This document shows, piece after piece, positions 47,819 to 58,370 of a stretch of 64,000 nt of DNA. The first letter of the stretch is position 1; each line of letters opens with the position of its first letter. The notes under the pieces were generated by a model. That model saw only the letters and a list, made by a program, of their open reading frames with translations. It made no database searches and was not told where the DNA came from. Origin of the DNA: Ashinkailepas kermadecensis (lineage: Eukaryota; Arthropoda; Thecostraca; Neolepadidae); contig JAOTOM010005099.1 in the NCBI GenBank assembly GCA_034440615.1, positions 724,501 through 788,500 of the forward strand, written 5' to 3'. The position numbers and the translations under genes are program-made.

Positions 47819-49137
47819 TCACTCCTCCCTGGATTGGTCCGTTTGCTTGGAGCCGGAGTGGTTTGAGTGTTGGGAGCCAGGGTGGTTTGTGTCGGAGTGG
47901 TCTGAGTGTTGGGAGCCAGGGTGGTTTGTGTCGGTGTGGTCAGTGGAGTAAGTTTTTTTTAGTGGAGCTAAACCTGGAATTATGTCTGTTTGCATCGAGG
48001 CAGAAGTAGTGTTGACGCGACGTGTGGGGGGAGCAACGGTGACCGCCTGGGCGTAAGTTTTTCCTGATGGAGATGTGGCCTCGACAGTCCGTCGGGCCTG
48101 GGGGTACAACACCCCGGTCGTGGCCTTGACAGCGCATACCTCCTTCTCCTTGCGCCATACTGGCCAGAGGGGTGATGTGGTCAGGTGGTCGGATGTGTTG
48201 CAGTTGAGACAGTGGACAGGTTTGGAGCAGGTGGAATCAGGATGGGGTGATTCACCACACTTTGGGCAGCGGGCTGTTTGGCGACAAGTCTTGCTGCCAT
48301 GCCCAAAGCGCTGGCAATTGAAACAGCGGAGAGGATTAGGAATAAAGACACGGACTTGGAAGCGGATGTAGCCGGCGAGGAGGGTCTTGGGAAGAGTTGT
48401 AAAGTTGAAGGTAAGGACTAGGAGTCTCGTGTCACGTTTCTGGCCATCTTTGAAGGATGTGATGCGGCGGACGTGGGTCACCCCTCCGGCCTGAGCTCCG
48501 CTGGAATATCTTCCTCAGACATGAAGCGGAGCTCCGGCGCGAAGACGGTGCCCTTGGAGGAATTGCGGTTGGAGTGGAGTGAAATGGTCACGTATTTACC
48601 ACAAAATGTGTTGGTACGGAGGAGGGCTTTGGTTTGGGCTCGGGTTTGGGTTTTGATGACGAGGGTTCCGTTGGCTGGGGCTTCAATGTCAGGATTGGCT
48701 AAGGAACAAATGGCGAGGAGCTGCTTGGTTGGCCAGAAAACGTTGACACGACGAAAGGAGACGGACTCCTCGACAGGCTTTACTACGATGTATGATCCAG
48801 CACTGTCGAGGTAGGGTTCAATGGGTTCAGGTTGGGATGAAGTGGTCTGGTTCGAGCGTGGGTCAGCGGCGTGGAGAGTGATGGTCTGGTCTGGATTGCG
48901 AGGCGAGGTCGTGGTCTTGGAACGAGCTGGGGTCGGCGAGGCACAAAGGGCTTCCATGGCGTCATCGAGGGGAATAGTTCGGCGCGGGTCATCAACATTT
49001 CCATCAATCGAGGGAGCATCAGGGGCCAGGTCTGTGTTCGTGCGATGGTCGTCGGGTGTGGTCAGAGGGGGCAAATTCGAGTCCGAGTCCGCTGGCGAGC
49101 ATGGGCCCGTATCTTTTTTCCTCTTTTTCCCCATCAC
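47819..49137 (-). pseudogene. LINE ORF1 (gag-like, CCHC zinc knuckles), single frameshift
   Basis: ORF1 proteins bind the LINE RNA in ribonucleoprotein particles. The first frame (49137-48478) starts MMGKKRKKDTGP, is low-complexity and Ser/Thr/Pro-rich to about residue 110, then has YIVVKPVEESVSFRRVNVFW and IPAELRPEG. The protein continues in another frame from THVRRITSFKDGQ with GYIRFQVRVFIPNPLRCFNC. The break is a one-base change in the G-run near 48480. Zinc knuckles: CFNCQRFGHGSKTC, CPKCGESPHPDSTC, and a third damaged one starting CLNC. Near the end a 15-residue unit around SDTNHPGSQH is duplicated. Confidence 0.88.
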
Positions 49138-49235
49138 GGGAAAAAAATCCTACCTGATGTAATATAAGCGAAGAAAACGGACACACAGAAACTCAGGGAA
49201 CGGATATACGACGACGACGAAAAACAGGTGGGGTG

Positions 49236-49290
49236 ACGGGTGTCACCCCACTAGAAAAGAAATGAGAAAAGAGCGACGGGTGTCACCCCA
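49236..49290. repeat. Duplicated palindromic motif in LINE 5' untranslated region
   Basis: GACGGGTGTCACCCCAC occurs at about 49236-49252 and 49274-49290. The first copy extends to the palindrome GGGGTGACGGGTGTCACCCC. Repeated leader motifs could serve as an internal promoter or RNA structure; no evidence for function here. Confidence 0.6.
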
Positions 49291-49325
49291 CGAAAATGAA
49301 AAATAAACTGCTATATCCAGCAGTC

Positions 49326-49660
49326 AGTCAGGCCAAAACTGGCACGGCGGAGTAGTCAATTGCTCTGGTTGTATGCGAGCGTATAGCGTATTGAATACTC
49401 CATGCACGGGCGACTGGAATACCAGCTTCTTATATGAAGCGTCTGGACCACTGTCCAGTTCTGACCAGACATCCTTGACGTCCTTGAAGAAGCTCGTATT
49501 ACGGTCGCCCGTGCTGCTGGATATGAGAGACAAGGCGGTGGAGTAGCTGATGGAGGTGCTGAACGAGCACAACAGTCAGGTCCTGCTCAGGCATGACAAC
49601 GACGAACAGACCATGCCCTCACTGACAGTGTCGGGTGATCCAGCTATATTCAATAATAAA
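49326..49660 (+). pseudogene. Fragment 2 of the same unrecognised protein
   Basis: The plus-strand frame reads NCSGCMRAYSVLNTPCTGDW, NTSFLYEASGPLSSSDQTSL, TSLKKLVLRSPVLLDMRDKA, VE-stop (TAG near 49543), LMEVLNEHNSQVLLRHDNDE and QTMPSLTVSG. From SPVLLDMR to QTMP it matches the minus-strand fragment at 44950-45068 (about 75% at DNA level by eye). It supplies the N-terminal side missing there. It decays before the minisatellite at 49695. Family unknown. Confidence 0.5.
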
Positions 49661-49694
49661 GTCGACTTTAGTGCCCGAAATGCGTTTGGAAACT

Positions 49695-49990
49695 GCATGA
49701 CCGCTGTATCACTGGCGACACTTCGCTGCATCACTGGCGACACCTCGCTGTATCACTGGCGACATCTCGCTGTATCACTGGCGACACCTCGCTGTAACAC
49801 TGGCGACACCTCGCTGTATCACTGGCGACACCTCGCTGTATCACTGGCGACACCTCGCTGTATCACCGACGACATCTCGCTGTATCACTGGCGACACCTC
49901 ACTGTGTCACTGGCGACACCTCGCTGTATCACTGGCGACACGTCGCTGTATCACTGGCGACAACTCGCTGTATCACTGGCGACACCTTAA
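49695..49990. repeat. 22-bp minisatellite, about 13 units
   Basis: The unit is CACTGGCGACACCTCGCTGTAT with scattered substitutions. Because 22 bp is not a multiple of three, a 66-bp (22-residue) periodic open frame appears across the array. That frame is not taken as a gene. Confidence 0.95.
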
Positions 49991-50960
49991 CCAGTCACTC
50001 GTCACCCATGGTCAACCTGAAGAAATAATATAACATCACACGATGTTCTTTCCCTGATAAAGGACCGGACAATACCAGGGTTAAAAACCTTTCGGTGGTC
50101 GCCGACGAGATACAATTTTGGGAAATTAGTCGCCGATCAGGTACGGGTCCAATGGGGAGGGGGGGGGGGGGGGAAGGGGCGGCCTTCCATCGGGATTGGA
50201 TAACATCAAATTTCCGAAACGTGCTTTTCATGATTGCCCATTTGTGAAGATTTGTCTGCCTTCCAGCCTTTCATATATTTTTTCCTCAGCAATAGGTGTC
50301 GCTTGGCGCCCTGAATACATTTTGGCGTACCAAAAGGAGTGTCCTGCCGATAGGAACTTCTAAATCCGTCACCGTCGCATGCAGGGAAGAGACTGAGTGA
50401 CTGCCTATAAATCATTTGTTCATTGACTGTGCAGATGAACAAAGTCGCTCGGAGACAGTGGAGGATGAACAAAATTTGCTCGAAGATAGCTAAGGATGAC
50501 ACAATCTTGAGTTTGGCACATACAGATGAAAAATTCCAAGCAATATTTGGCAATCTGACATCAATTGCTCGCAATCTTCTACCGTGTATATAAGAGATGA
50601 AATGTCGAGTCCCATATGAATACTTATAATTCCCATTAACTGTTATCTTACATCATGTTGAACACAAAACAACGAAAATGCATTCATTGCTGACAGGTAC
50701 AATACATCTGCACGTGGATGGAAGTAACCGAACCAACTAGGAGGCATGAGCCCCTTTGTTTAAGATCTTCTTAAGCACATTTCTCAGATGGGTACATTTT
50801 GTGGAAGAAACATGAAAACACGCTGATATGAATGATATCCTGGTCAAAATTAATGTCGGTGGTGCACTTCTAAATAGCGTCCTTCAGGACAAATCATTTT
50901 CCTAGACAATGTAAGACTAGGCACAACTGATATAACAATTTACACCATTGCCCATCAGTT
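49991..50960. other. Unassigned interval with a poly-G run
   Basis: A G-run of about 22 bases lies near 50152-50173. No recognisable protein. The longest open frame (minus, 50574-50206) shows no family features. Confidence 0.4.
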
Positions 50961-51475
50961 TTAGCCGTGGCAGTGGCTGCTGACAGCCACGGCAGTAGCC
51001 GTCTCACAAGTGCGGCAGTGGTTACCTCACAAAGCCGTCACAGTGGCCACCTGACAGGTGCGGTAGCGGTTTCCTCACAGCCATGACAGCGGCCGCCTCA
51101 CAGCCATGACAACGGCCGCCTCACAGTCGTGACTGTGGCCGCCTCGCAGCCATGACAACGGCCGCCTCACAGTCGTGACAGCGGCCGCCTCACAACCATG
51201 ACAGCGGCCGCCTAACATCCGTGACAGCGGCCGCCTCACAGCCACACCAGAGGCCGCCTTACAGCCACAGCAGAGACCACCTCACAGCCGTGACAGCGTC
51301 CGCCTCACATCCCCAGCAGAGGCCACCTCACAGCCCCAGCAGAAGCCGCCTCACAGCCGTAACAGCGGCCGCCTCACAGTCGTGAGTGCGGCCGCCTCAC
51401 AGTTAGAGCAGTGGCCGCCTCACAGCCGTGACAGCGGCCGCCTCACAGGTACGGCAGTGGCCGCCTCAAGTAGTC
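50961..51475. repeat. 23-bp GCGGCCGC minisatellite, about 22 units
   Basis: The unit is near GCCGTGACAGCGGCCGCCTC plus ACA. The 8-bp palindrome GCGGCCGC recurs in many units. Units vary at the GTGACA/ATGACA/CCAGCA positions. Confidence 0.92.
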
Positions 51476-53925
51476 ATCACAAGCATCACGAGTAGTCACT
51501 ACTACTTCGCCATATCTCTAAAGACGTAAACCATGCTAAGCTCTAAAGATCCCTCGACTACTTGTGGTGGGAGATCACAGTCCCTTCCATCGCCTCTCAA
51601 CCCCCCCTCCCCCAATGCTTGTGAGGATAAAATTGATCAAGCGAGGGTTTCTTTGCAGCACTCTTTATGTGATAGTCCGTGTGTGCCATGTCACGGGCCC
51701 ACGCCAGGGGCGTTCCGCCGAACAATCAACTGATGTGAGACATTTTGGTGGTCAGCACGTGGTTTGTGCCAAACATGGCTATATCTGTGCTTGCCATACT
51801 TTCAACCACGTCCTCGGCGAGATAAGCCACAGATGCACCACCAGTGCCAAGACTTGCGCTGCGACCGCGACAGTTTCTTCAGGACGTGGTAAGCGGCGCG
51901 GACGGACCCTGGCGGCACGGTGTTGGGGGTCAACCCGCTAATGTGCGGGCGAGACTCAGCCGCCGGTGCAATGCCGACGACGCTCTAGGTCGGTGACTAC
52001 TGGATGACGCGCAGGTCACTGACTATGCGCATGTCGTCAATCTTGTAAGATCACTTCTTGTTATTGCTGTACTTTGGAGCAGCCGAGCGAATCCATGCTC
52101 ATAGTTCGGTTCTTGCAGTGCGGAGTCAGTATCAACATGAAGGCCGACATTCCCCTAGCTTGATAGAAGATAAAAGTGTTCACACAAAACGCAATGCATA
52201 CGTAGACTTTAGTAATAGGCGACGGTGGGGTAACTGAGATCAACGCTAATAATGCGAATTTGAAGTGAAATATTTGGTTGGGCATACGATATCAAGATAT
52301 TGCGCCAACGACCCAATTATTGCACCATGTTATTGTCCCACTTAGTCGAACATGGAAGAATGTGCAATCGATAGTGATCAGAAAAGGGGTGTGTACATAT
52401 ACCACCAGATTAGTGACTGTCATGGTTGGAAAAATAGGATATTCCTGTGTTTGCGGCATCCAGAACATCATCCTCTTGAGGAAATCTTGCTCATTTTTTT
52501 CACTTGGAGGTTCAATGGTGCTGTTTGACAATGAACTGCTCTGTGATGTGCTCAAGATTCACTGGAAAGTGTACGGCGATAGTCCGATGTCATCGACTGG
52601 AATAAAATATCCTCTCCATATTCAATTATCCACACATTTTCCTCTCCACATCCAGGATTACAAAACACAAATCCAACGGTGGTGACTGCTGACATGTACT
52701 CTGTCCAACCAGGGTAAGAAAAATGTTCCTGTACTGGATGTTTGTCAACCAGAACATTATTCTTCATGCAAAATCATGGTCTTTTTGACCAAAAGATTGG
52801 AGATGTTTACAAATGACTACAAACTTTCTCCTGTTTTATAAACATGCCCAAGCTGACCGGACAAATACAAAGCGAGTTCATGGTTCAGAAAGACAAAATT
52901 GCAATTTTGGAATTGAATGCCAAACATTATGCTCTCGAAATGCAGCAGTAAAAACAAATTGAGCCATGTTCAACATTCCTTGCTTTGAAACTGAAGAATT
53001 CCACCCGAATTTTGGCATACAGCACCAAGCATACTGCATATGTGCAAAATTGTTACGGCTGATGACAGCTCTATTGAAGGGAAATGTATTATCCAGCTGA
53101 TGACAGCTCTATTGAAGGGAAATGTATTATCCAAACTTTACTCGTTTTCAGTTTTTGCCATATGTTGAACAAAGTTAAAAAATACATCTTATTTTGGACA
53201 TATCTAGCATAGTTCCAGAACAAACAAAGAAATAATGGTGCACATCCAGGGATATTTGGCAAAAAGGATGCTTGAACCAAGCATCACTTTTTCAAGCATA
53301 ACCCAACACATCTGTACATGTTCCATAACGTTTTTACAGTGCCCCAAAATTCTGGCACAATTATTATACTTTCAAATCTGACATAACAACATGCATGTAT
53401 TCATTTTGCACTGGATTTGGATGCTAAAGATTGATCCCCTGGCCCGAGTAGAAAAGCACCATCTGTCCTGGATATATCCTATTCTAGATATCTGGATGAA
53501 ACCCATCCAAAGAAAAGTAACAGCATTGTGCTGCAATCTGCATGCATATTATCATTGCAGCTTATTCTTTAACAAAACATTGGAGATGGCTCATCAAATT
53601 CTGGTACGGCAAGCTGGATGGCAAAGAAAAGCAAAGCAATAAGACCAATTATCAGCACCAGTTCTATACTTCAATGTTCTTCCATATATCTTTAACTAAA
53701 CCTCTTCCACTTGCCATCTTTGGAACTTCAGTAATTTGCAGGTTGGACTGCATGCAAGATATGCTAACCAGTAATCAGATGTTTTCATCTGTAAAGCAAG
53801 TGTTGGGATAGTTTATCCTAGGTTACGATTTTTTAATTAAATAACTAAAATGCATAAGTTAGTCTTCTTTCCACAAAAGGTGGTAGATTTATGACTTCAG
53901 GTATTTTTGTATTATTGGACTTGCT
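51476..53925. other. About 2.4 kb without recognisable genes
   Basis: 51560-51960 contains a 125-codon open frame with nothing I can place. 52800-53080 has weak protein-like stretches but no recognised motif. A perfect 38-bp tandem duplication lies at 53058-53133. Confidence 0.4.
53058..53133. repeat. Perfect 38-bp tandem duplication
   Basis: GCTGATGACAGCTCTATTGA and the following 18 bases occur twice without a mismatch, indicating a recent event. Confidence 0.97.
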
Positions 53926-54300
53926 TTACCAATGGTTTATGAACATGGTTAACATGACGTGGCCACTCATTTTCTCTGTAAATGATTACTTTTTTCAGTT
54001 GACAGGCAACAAAAACACCTGAAATGGGGCTTTGAGTTGAATAATGATGGTATTTCAAGAAACCAAATTGTATTAAATTGTACTTTTTGGTACATTTTTA
54101 ATTCTTGGAACATATCCTTCCAATGCAATGTTTATGTATGTGGATAGCATTGTGTGACCACTCATTTCCTCTGCAAATGCATATTTTTCAGTTGGCAAGC
54201 AAAATAACACCAAAAACCGGGTTTGGAGCTTGATAATATAGCATAAAATTAATGTTCAAAAGAAAGAAAAAATGTAGCACAACCTAACCTAAACTTGCAA
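53926..54300 (+). repeat. Dispersed repeat family R, copies 3 and 4 in tandem
   Basis: Two adjacent direct copies, about 53926-54070 and 54100-54300. Shared order: a TTTATG(A/T)A(C/T) block, CACTCATTT(T/C)CTCTG, TTTTCAGTTG(A/G)CA(A/G)GCAA and a GGG(C/T)TT(G/T)(G/A)AG(T/C)T block. Copy 4 ends with GCACAACCTAACCTAA. The stretch that follows to 54560 carries more TTAGG-like pieces, including the perfect palindrome AACCTAGTTAACTAGGTT at 54381-54398. Confidence 0.65.
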
Positions 54301-54595
54301 GCAGAAAAATAATTCCTTTAAAAAATTGAAAAATTTCAATTTTCTTCTGAAGTATTTTCAATTAAAACCTTACATCGCATAACCTAGTTAACTAGGTTAG
54401 CATGTTAAATTTAATCTGTTTTGAAGAAAAGACCATTTTTTGTTGAAAAAAGTCTTTTTTAAAATTGGGATTTTTTTTCTTCAAACTGAAGAGAGAAGCC
54501 TAGCCTAATCTAACCTGACAAACCTAACCCCATTTTGCTTCTTGGGGGTAAAATGTGTGTACAACATCAGGGAAGTTACATAAAGAAATAAAGGA

Positions 54596-55960
54596 GTGTT
54601 ATTTCTCCTTCCTCATTCCAGCCGCACAGCGGAATTATACGGGCTCCCCAAAAAACACAAACTAGAGGTTCAACTGCGCCCTATATTGTCGGCGAGTGGT
54701 GACCCCCCAGACAAGTTATCTTGGTTCTTGAGGAAGATTCTCGTCCAGATACTAGCGTTGGTTCCCGCCCATCTGACAAACTCTGAGTCGTACCTGCAGA
54801 GGGTGAAATAAACCTTTCCTACCAAACTTCCGGAAGGCAGTATTGTTTTCACCATGGACGTGAAACATTTATTTGGTAGCATTCCGATAAAGGAGGGAGT
54901 AGATGCTGTGATTCGTCTAATCGAGGACAATCTGGTTGATATTTGTCTTTTCGGGATTGGGGTACAGGACTGTGTGAAATTACTAACACATATTTTCAGC
55001 AATAACCTCATACGTTTCGGTAACTCCATGTACAAGCAGACAAAAGGAGTGGCTATGGGTAACCGATGTGCACCTCCTTTAGCGATTGCTTTTATGCACC
55101 GCCTTGAGTCGATCTTCTTAGCTTCGTATGATTTGAAACTAGCTCTCTACATGAGGTATATAGACGATATTTTTGGTGTTTGGACCCATGGTTTGGCCTC
55201 TCTGCTCGACTTCCTTGACTAAAAAGGCCGTTCTAACATCCCAAATGAGGAGAGCAGCACGAGTCTCCTCGGATACTATTTCACGCGAGCGGAGCCTTGT
55301 GAAGATGACGACTCTTTTCCTGGAAAACGGATACCCAGCACATCGGGTACACTCCGCTGCTCGTGCTGTTCACCCTCACAACACGAGCAGGACAGGTGGA
55401 CAACGTCGGCATCGAGCGAGTAGGAATCCCAACTATATTTACATGCGACTTCCTTTTGTCGATGCCCAACTATGTCGACAGGTAAACTCAGCCATCCATT
55501 CGTCTCATCTAAACCATGTTATGGTAGCCTGGACTAGCGGACTTACGCTGAAATCTTACCTGGTCCGCTCAGCCCTGGAAATGCCGCCATGCCCTGCTGG
55601 TAGAAGAACGTGCCACACCTGCATCAACGGGCTTAAAGGTAGATACACGGAAAAATGTAGTTTACAAAATAACGTGCAATCGCTGTCTTGGAACATTTTA
55701 TGTCGGTGAAACCAAACGTAGCATCAAGGAAAGGTACAATGAGCATTTGGAGATGCCAGACTTCGGAGAGCATACACACCTTTAGGCGAACACATGATCG
55801 ACAAACATTCTAACATGGAACACAGTGACACTAACACAAACTTCAAAGTAGAAATTCTAGCAACAGCCAGGGACAATGCTGATCTGAAGGTCCTCGAATC
55901 TCTACATATACGTAATCTACGGCAGCAACTAAACACGCAAACGACGTCTTGGTGTATCAC
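54596..55960 (+). pseudogene. PLE RT + GIY-YIG polyprotein, deleted and frameshifted (copy C)
   Basis: 54596-55222 reads RTAELYGLPKKHKLEVQLRP, an in-frame TAA at 54809, then FTMDVKHLFGSIPIKEG, QTKGVAMGNRCAPPLAIAF and MRYIDDIFGVWTHG. About 200 bp present in copies A and B (FAEIN through HPMAT) are missing at 55219, which shifts the frame. 55225-55640 reads TKKAVLTSQMRRAARVSS, MRLPFVDAQLCRQVN and CPAGRRTCHTCINGLKGRY. A further frameshift near 55640 precedes the GIY-YIG start, and the endonuclease C-terminus follows to LNTQTTSW (about 55955). Confidence 0.85.
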
Positions 55961-56229
55961 ACAAAATTACATAGACATAAATTATATATAGTATGTATTA
56001 CGCGTTATATTGGATGTATGTCTATACATGTGCGTGAGTGTATGCATCGATATGTATATGGACCATCGGCTCGGGCTTCCTCAGAGGATTCCTTCTTGAC
56101 ATAGTTTGTTTCTGGTTTTGAGTTTCTGTGAGTGTCTGCACTACTGAGGAGGTTGTTCTGCATTCCACGTGTCTTTGCACGCTTTTTTTCCCGCGTGCTT
56201 TTTCAATTTTTTGAGCTTGAACTTTTTTC

Positions 56230-56270
56230 ATTACTCCTGACGATGGCCCCTGGCCGAAACGTTGAGTAAT
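56230..56270 (+). ncRNA. Hammerhead-ribozyme-like motif, PLE copy C (best pairing)
   Basis: ATTACTC (56230-56236) pairs perfectly over 7 bp with GAGTAAT (56264-56270) as stem I. Between them are CTGACGA (56237-56243), an extra T, GGCC-CCT-GGCC (stem II), GAAAC (56256-56260) and GTT (56261-56263). This is the order of the hammerhead core with a minimal ACGT stem III, the form known from PLEs and thought to act best as a dimer. The unpaired T next to stem II is the main departure. Confidence 0.6.
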
Positions 56271-56338
56271 AAAGTATAATCTTTATCGTTAGTTTTGATG
56301 TCAACTCAGCACCTCCTGGTATATTGAAGGTCGTATAT

Positions 56339-56490
56339 TAGACATTGTGTGTAAATATAATATATATATACGACCTTCAATATACCAGGAGGTGCTGAGT
56401 TGACATCAAAAGTAACGACAAGGGTTGTACTTTATTAATCAACGTTTCGGCCAGGGGCAGGCCCTTGTCATCCCCATGCCTTCCTGCGTG
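56339..56490 (-). mobile_element. Penelope-like element, 3'-terminal fragment (copy D)
   Basis: On the minus strand this has the tail (TTTACACACAATGTCT, as in copy B), the CTCCTGGTATATTGAAGGTC block, and the GGCCGAAACGTTGATTAAT part of the hammerhead-like region. Upstream the core is altered (GATGACAAGGGCC instead of CTGACGATGGCC), so the ribozyme motif is not preserved. It meets copy C tail to tail across about 30 AT-rich bases. Confidence 0.8.
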
Positions 56491-57004
56491 TCGGCTTGAA
56501 TGGTACAAATGACGTCATCTGGGGTACACCTTTAGGGCCGTTTTAATGGTTTGGTGTATATTAAAATAAAAATATTTTCAATTCAACTCACTTTCTAATT
56601 CTTCTAATATCGGGTCTATGCTCTTAGAATCTTGTTCAGCTGTTATTTTATAAGTTTCAGTTAGGCTGCGAATTAGACGACCGCCATCACGAAACGCAGC
56701 GTTTTAGGGGCACACTTTTTCTCGAGTTCTTAGATGACGCGGTTGAGTCATATATGGCGCAGTTGTTTACATAGCTCAGTTCTATGCTTCATTTCACACC
56801 TTATGTTTGCTGTCCCCGCGTTTTAGTTGAATTTTGTTTTATTGTGTTATGTTGTGGTGTATCTTGTGTGTAGTTGCACGGTTAGCTGTATATTTTGCTG
56901 TCGTTAATTAGTGATAGAAATTGAGATGTGTTCCGTATTAGGTACATAATATGTTGATGCCGCTTATCCTGTAGATCTGCAGTTTCAGGTAATTTCTGAT
57001 TTCA
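56491..57004. other. Unassigned 0.5-kb interval
   Basis: No protein recognised. 56510-56545 (ATGACGTCATCTGGGGTACAC) resembles, in reverse complement, the segment just outside PLE copy E (59848-59872), so both may belong to one further repeat. Confidence 0.35.
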
Positions 57005-57205
57005 CGGAATGTCTTTTTCTAGTGCAATGCTTGTGAATGTGCTGAACATGATGTGAACACTTATTTCCTCTGCAAATGCATACTTTTCAGTTGGGAGGCA
57101 GCATACCATGCAAAAATGGGCTTGGAGTTGGGTAATACAGCATAAAAGGTAATGTTCCAAATGAAGAAAAAATGATGTAGCATAACCTAAACTAACCTAG
57201 CTTAG
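57005..57205 (+). repeat. Dispersed repeat family R, copy 5
   Basis: Contains TTTCCTCTGCAAATGCATAC, TTTTCAGTTGGGAGGCA, a GGGCTTGGAGTTG block, AGCATAAAA, AATGTTCCAAATGAAG and the tail TAGCATAACCTAAACTAACC. Close to copy 4 (54100-54300). Confidence 0.7.
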
Positions 57206-58000
57206 CCATCTATGCAAGAAAGCAATTTATTTTTGTTAAAATGGAAAATTTCTGAGCATTAAAAAAATGTTCAAATTAATAAAACACCAAACCTTACCTA
57301 ACCTATCCTGAACTGTTTTTTAAGAAAACTCAACTAAAAGAAAAATCACCCACGCCCCCAATTTTTTCCTAACTTCCCACAAAACCCTAACCTAGCTGAA
57401 ATTAACTAAACATAACCCCCTTGTATGCTTCATGGAGGTATAATGTGTGCAAAACGTGTTCAGTGGTTACCTTAAACTGTAATGATATATCCTACATATT
57501 GTGCTTATCCTACATATTGTGATTGAGATAGAGAAGGTGGCCTAAAATTCAGTGTCAGTATCCTATGGTTTATTTTTCAAACATCTGGAAGAAACATCTG
57601 GAAAGAAGAGAGTTTTTCAATCAACCTGCTTAAGTTTCCAAGAGATGGAAATTCATGCAAGACTTAGTTGACAAAGTGAAAAAGAGCTGATGGAGTTCAT
57701 CCAACCAACTCATTCATGTGGTCCAACCAGTTTACCCTGATGATTATGATCCTGGCTATCTGATGCAGCTGAAGCTGATGCTGCAATGGCAACACCTGCC
57801 TCTTCCGAAACCTGGTGCCATTCCATGAATTAACCTGCCTACCAGATTTGTATGGTATGAAGTGTTGAATCATGCATGTCTGTTGTGCTTGCTGTATTTT
57901 GGAGAATCTTATCCTTGTATAGCTAAATGAAGAACCAGTTCAACTAGTTTGATGCCACTTCAATTCACATGAATATAGCACGACTACCATCAGTAAACTG
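57206..58000. other. AT-rich interval with TTAGG-like remnants
   Basis: ACCTAACCTATCC, CCTAACCTAGC and similar pieces continue from repeat R to about 57420. A TATCCTACATATTGTG pair lies at 57487-57521. No protein recognised. Confidence 0.4.
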
Positions 58001-58370
58001 GGACTGGAGCGTGACGGCCTTGCTGTCGTTGCCGGCTTCGTCGCCTACAAAATGAGGCGTGTGAATACTGCGCTTGGCTGTTCGACGTCTGAAGCACCGG
58101 AGGTGCTCCTGACAACTGTGTCCAGCTCCTGGCTCGCCACCATCGGTTGCGGCCGGCTCTACGTGCCACAGACCTGGTAGACGGTGCTGGTAGACCAGCT
58201 GAATTCTTATTTCTGCTCCATCATGGGCCCAACCTGCACCGGCGAGGCCAGTATTGTGAGGCGCCTGGTATGCGTCATCAGCAGCCGGCAGCCGAGGCTA
58301 GATGTCTGTGTGGCACGGAGGCTGACTCGAGTTGGGATGCATGTGCGCATCGGCTGGTTGCACTAGAATT
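58001..58370 (+). pseudogene. Transposase-like C-terminal remnant (P-element/THAP9 type?)
   Basis: The frame through one TAG (near 58178) reads DGLAVVAGFVAYKMRR, SSSWLATIGCGRLYVPQTW, a stop, VDQLNSYFCSIMGP, IVRRLVCVISSRQPRL and RVGMHVRIGWLH. A V-AGYVA-K block, a W---LSRGGL-VP block and an R--IR---LN ending are features I associate with the C-terminal part of P-element-related transposases of arthropods. Here GGL is GRL and the ending is decayed. The upstream catalytic part is absent. Assignment is from pattern memory only. Confidence 0.4.

Larger units (their letters stand above)
45069..49325 (-). mobile_element. I-type LINE, both ORFs present, internally deleted
   Basis: Minus-strand order: 5' untranslated region (49325-49140) with two GACGGGTGTCACCCCAC repeats, gag-like ORF1 (49137-47819), inter-ORF spacer, ORF2 with AP-endonuclease and RT (47510-45400), an internal deletion removing the RT end and RNase H, then the C-terminal zinc-finger-like region (45390-45150). 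A 3' untranslated region follows, with a GGCCTGAGCAGGCC palindrome and terminal AATAAAA (~45070). It is the most complete retroelement in the window and close to the copy at 13.3 kb (shared GNTSVG-D block). Confidence 0.88.
54563..56338 (+). mobile_element. Penelope-like element, copy C
   Basis: 5'-truncated at the CATCAGGGAAGTTACATAAA block. It then carries RT, an internal deletion, the endonuclease, the 3' untranslated region, the best hammerhead-like motif and the tail ending GAAGGTCGTATATT. It keeps the intact YIDD catalytic box lost in copy A. Tail to tail with copy D. Confidence 0.88.

Noticed and set aside
47476..47951. Ala/Gly/Arg-rich frames on both strands
   Set aside because: They fall in the spacer between ORF1 and ORF2 of the minus-strand LINE and in its ORF1 C-terminus, where CCGGCC repeats keep frames open.
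49550..49990. 146-codon frame with a repeating TGDTSLYHWRHLAVS motif
   Set aside because: Only the first part is real protein-like sequence; the rest is the 22-bp minisatellite read in a 66-bp cycle.
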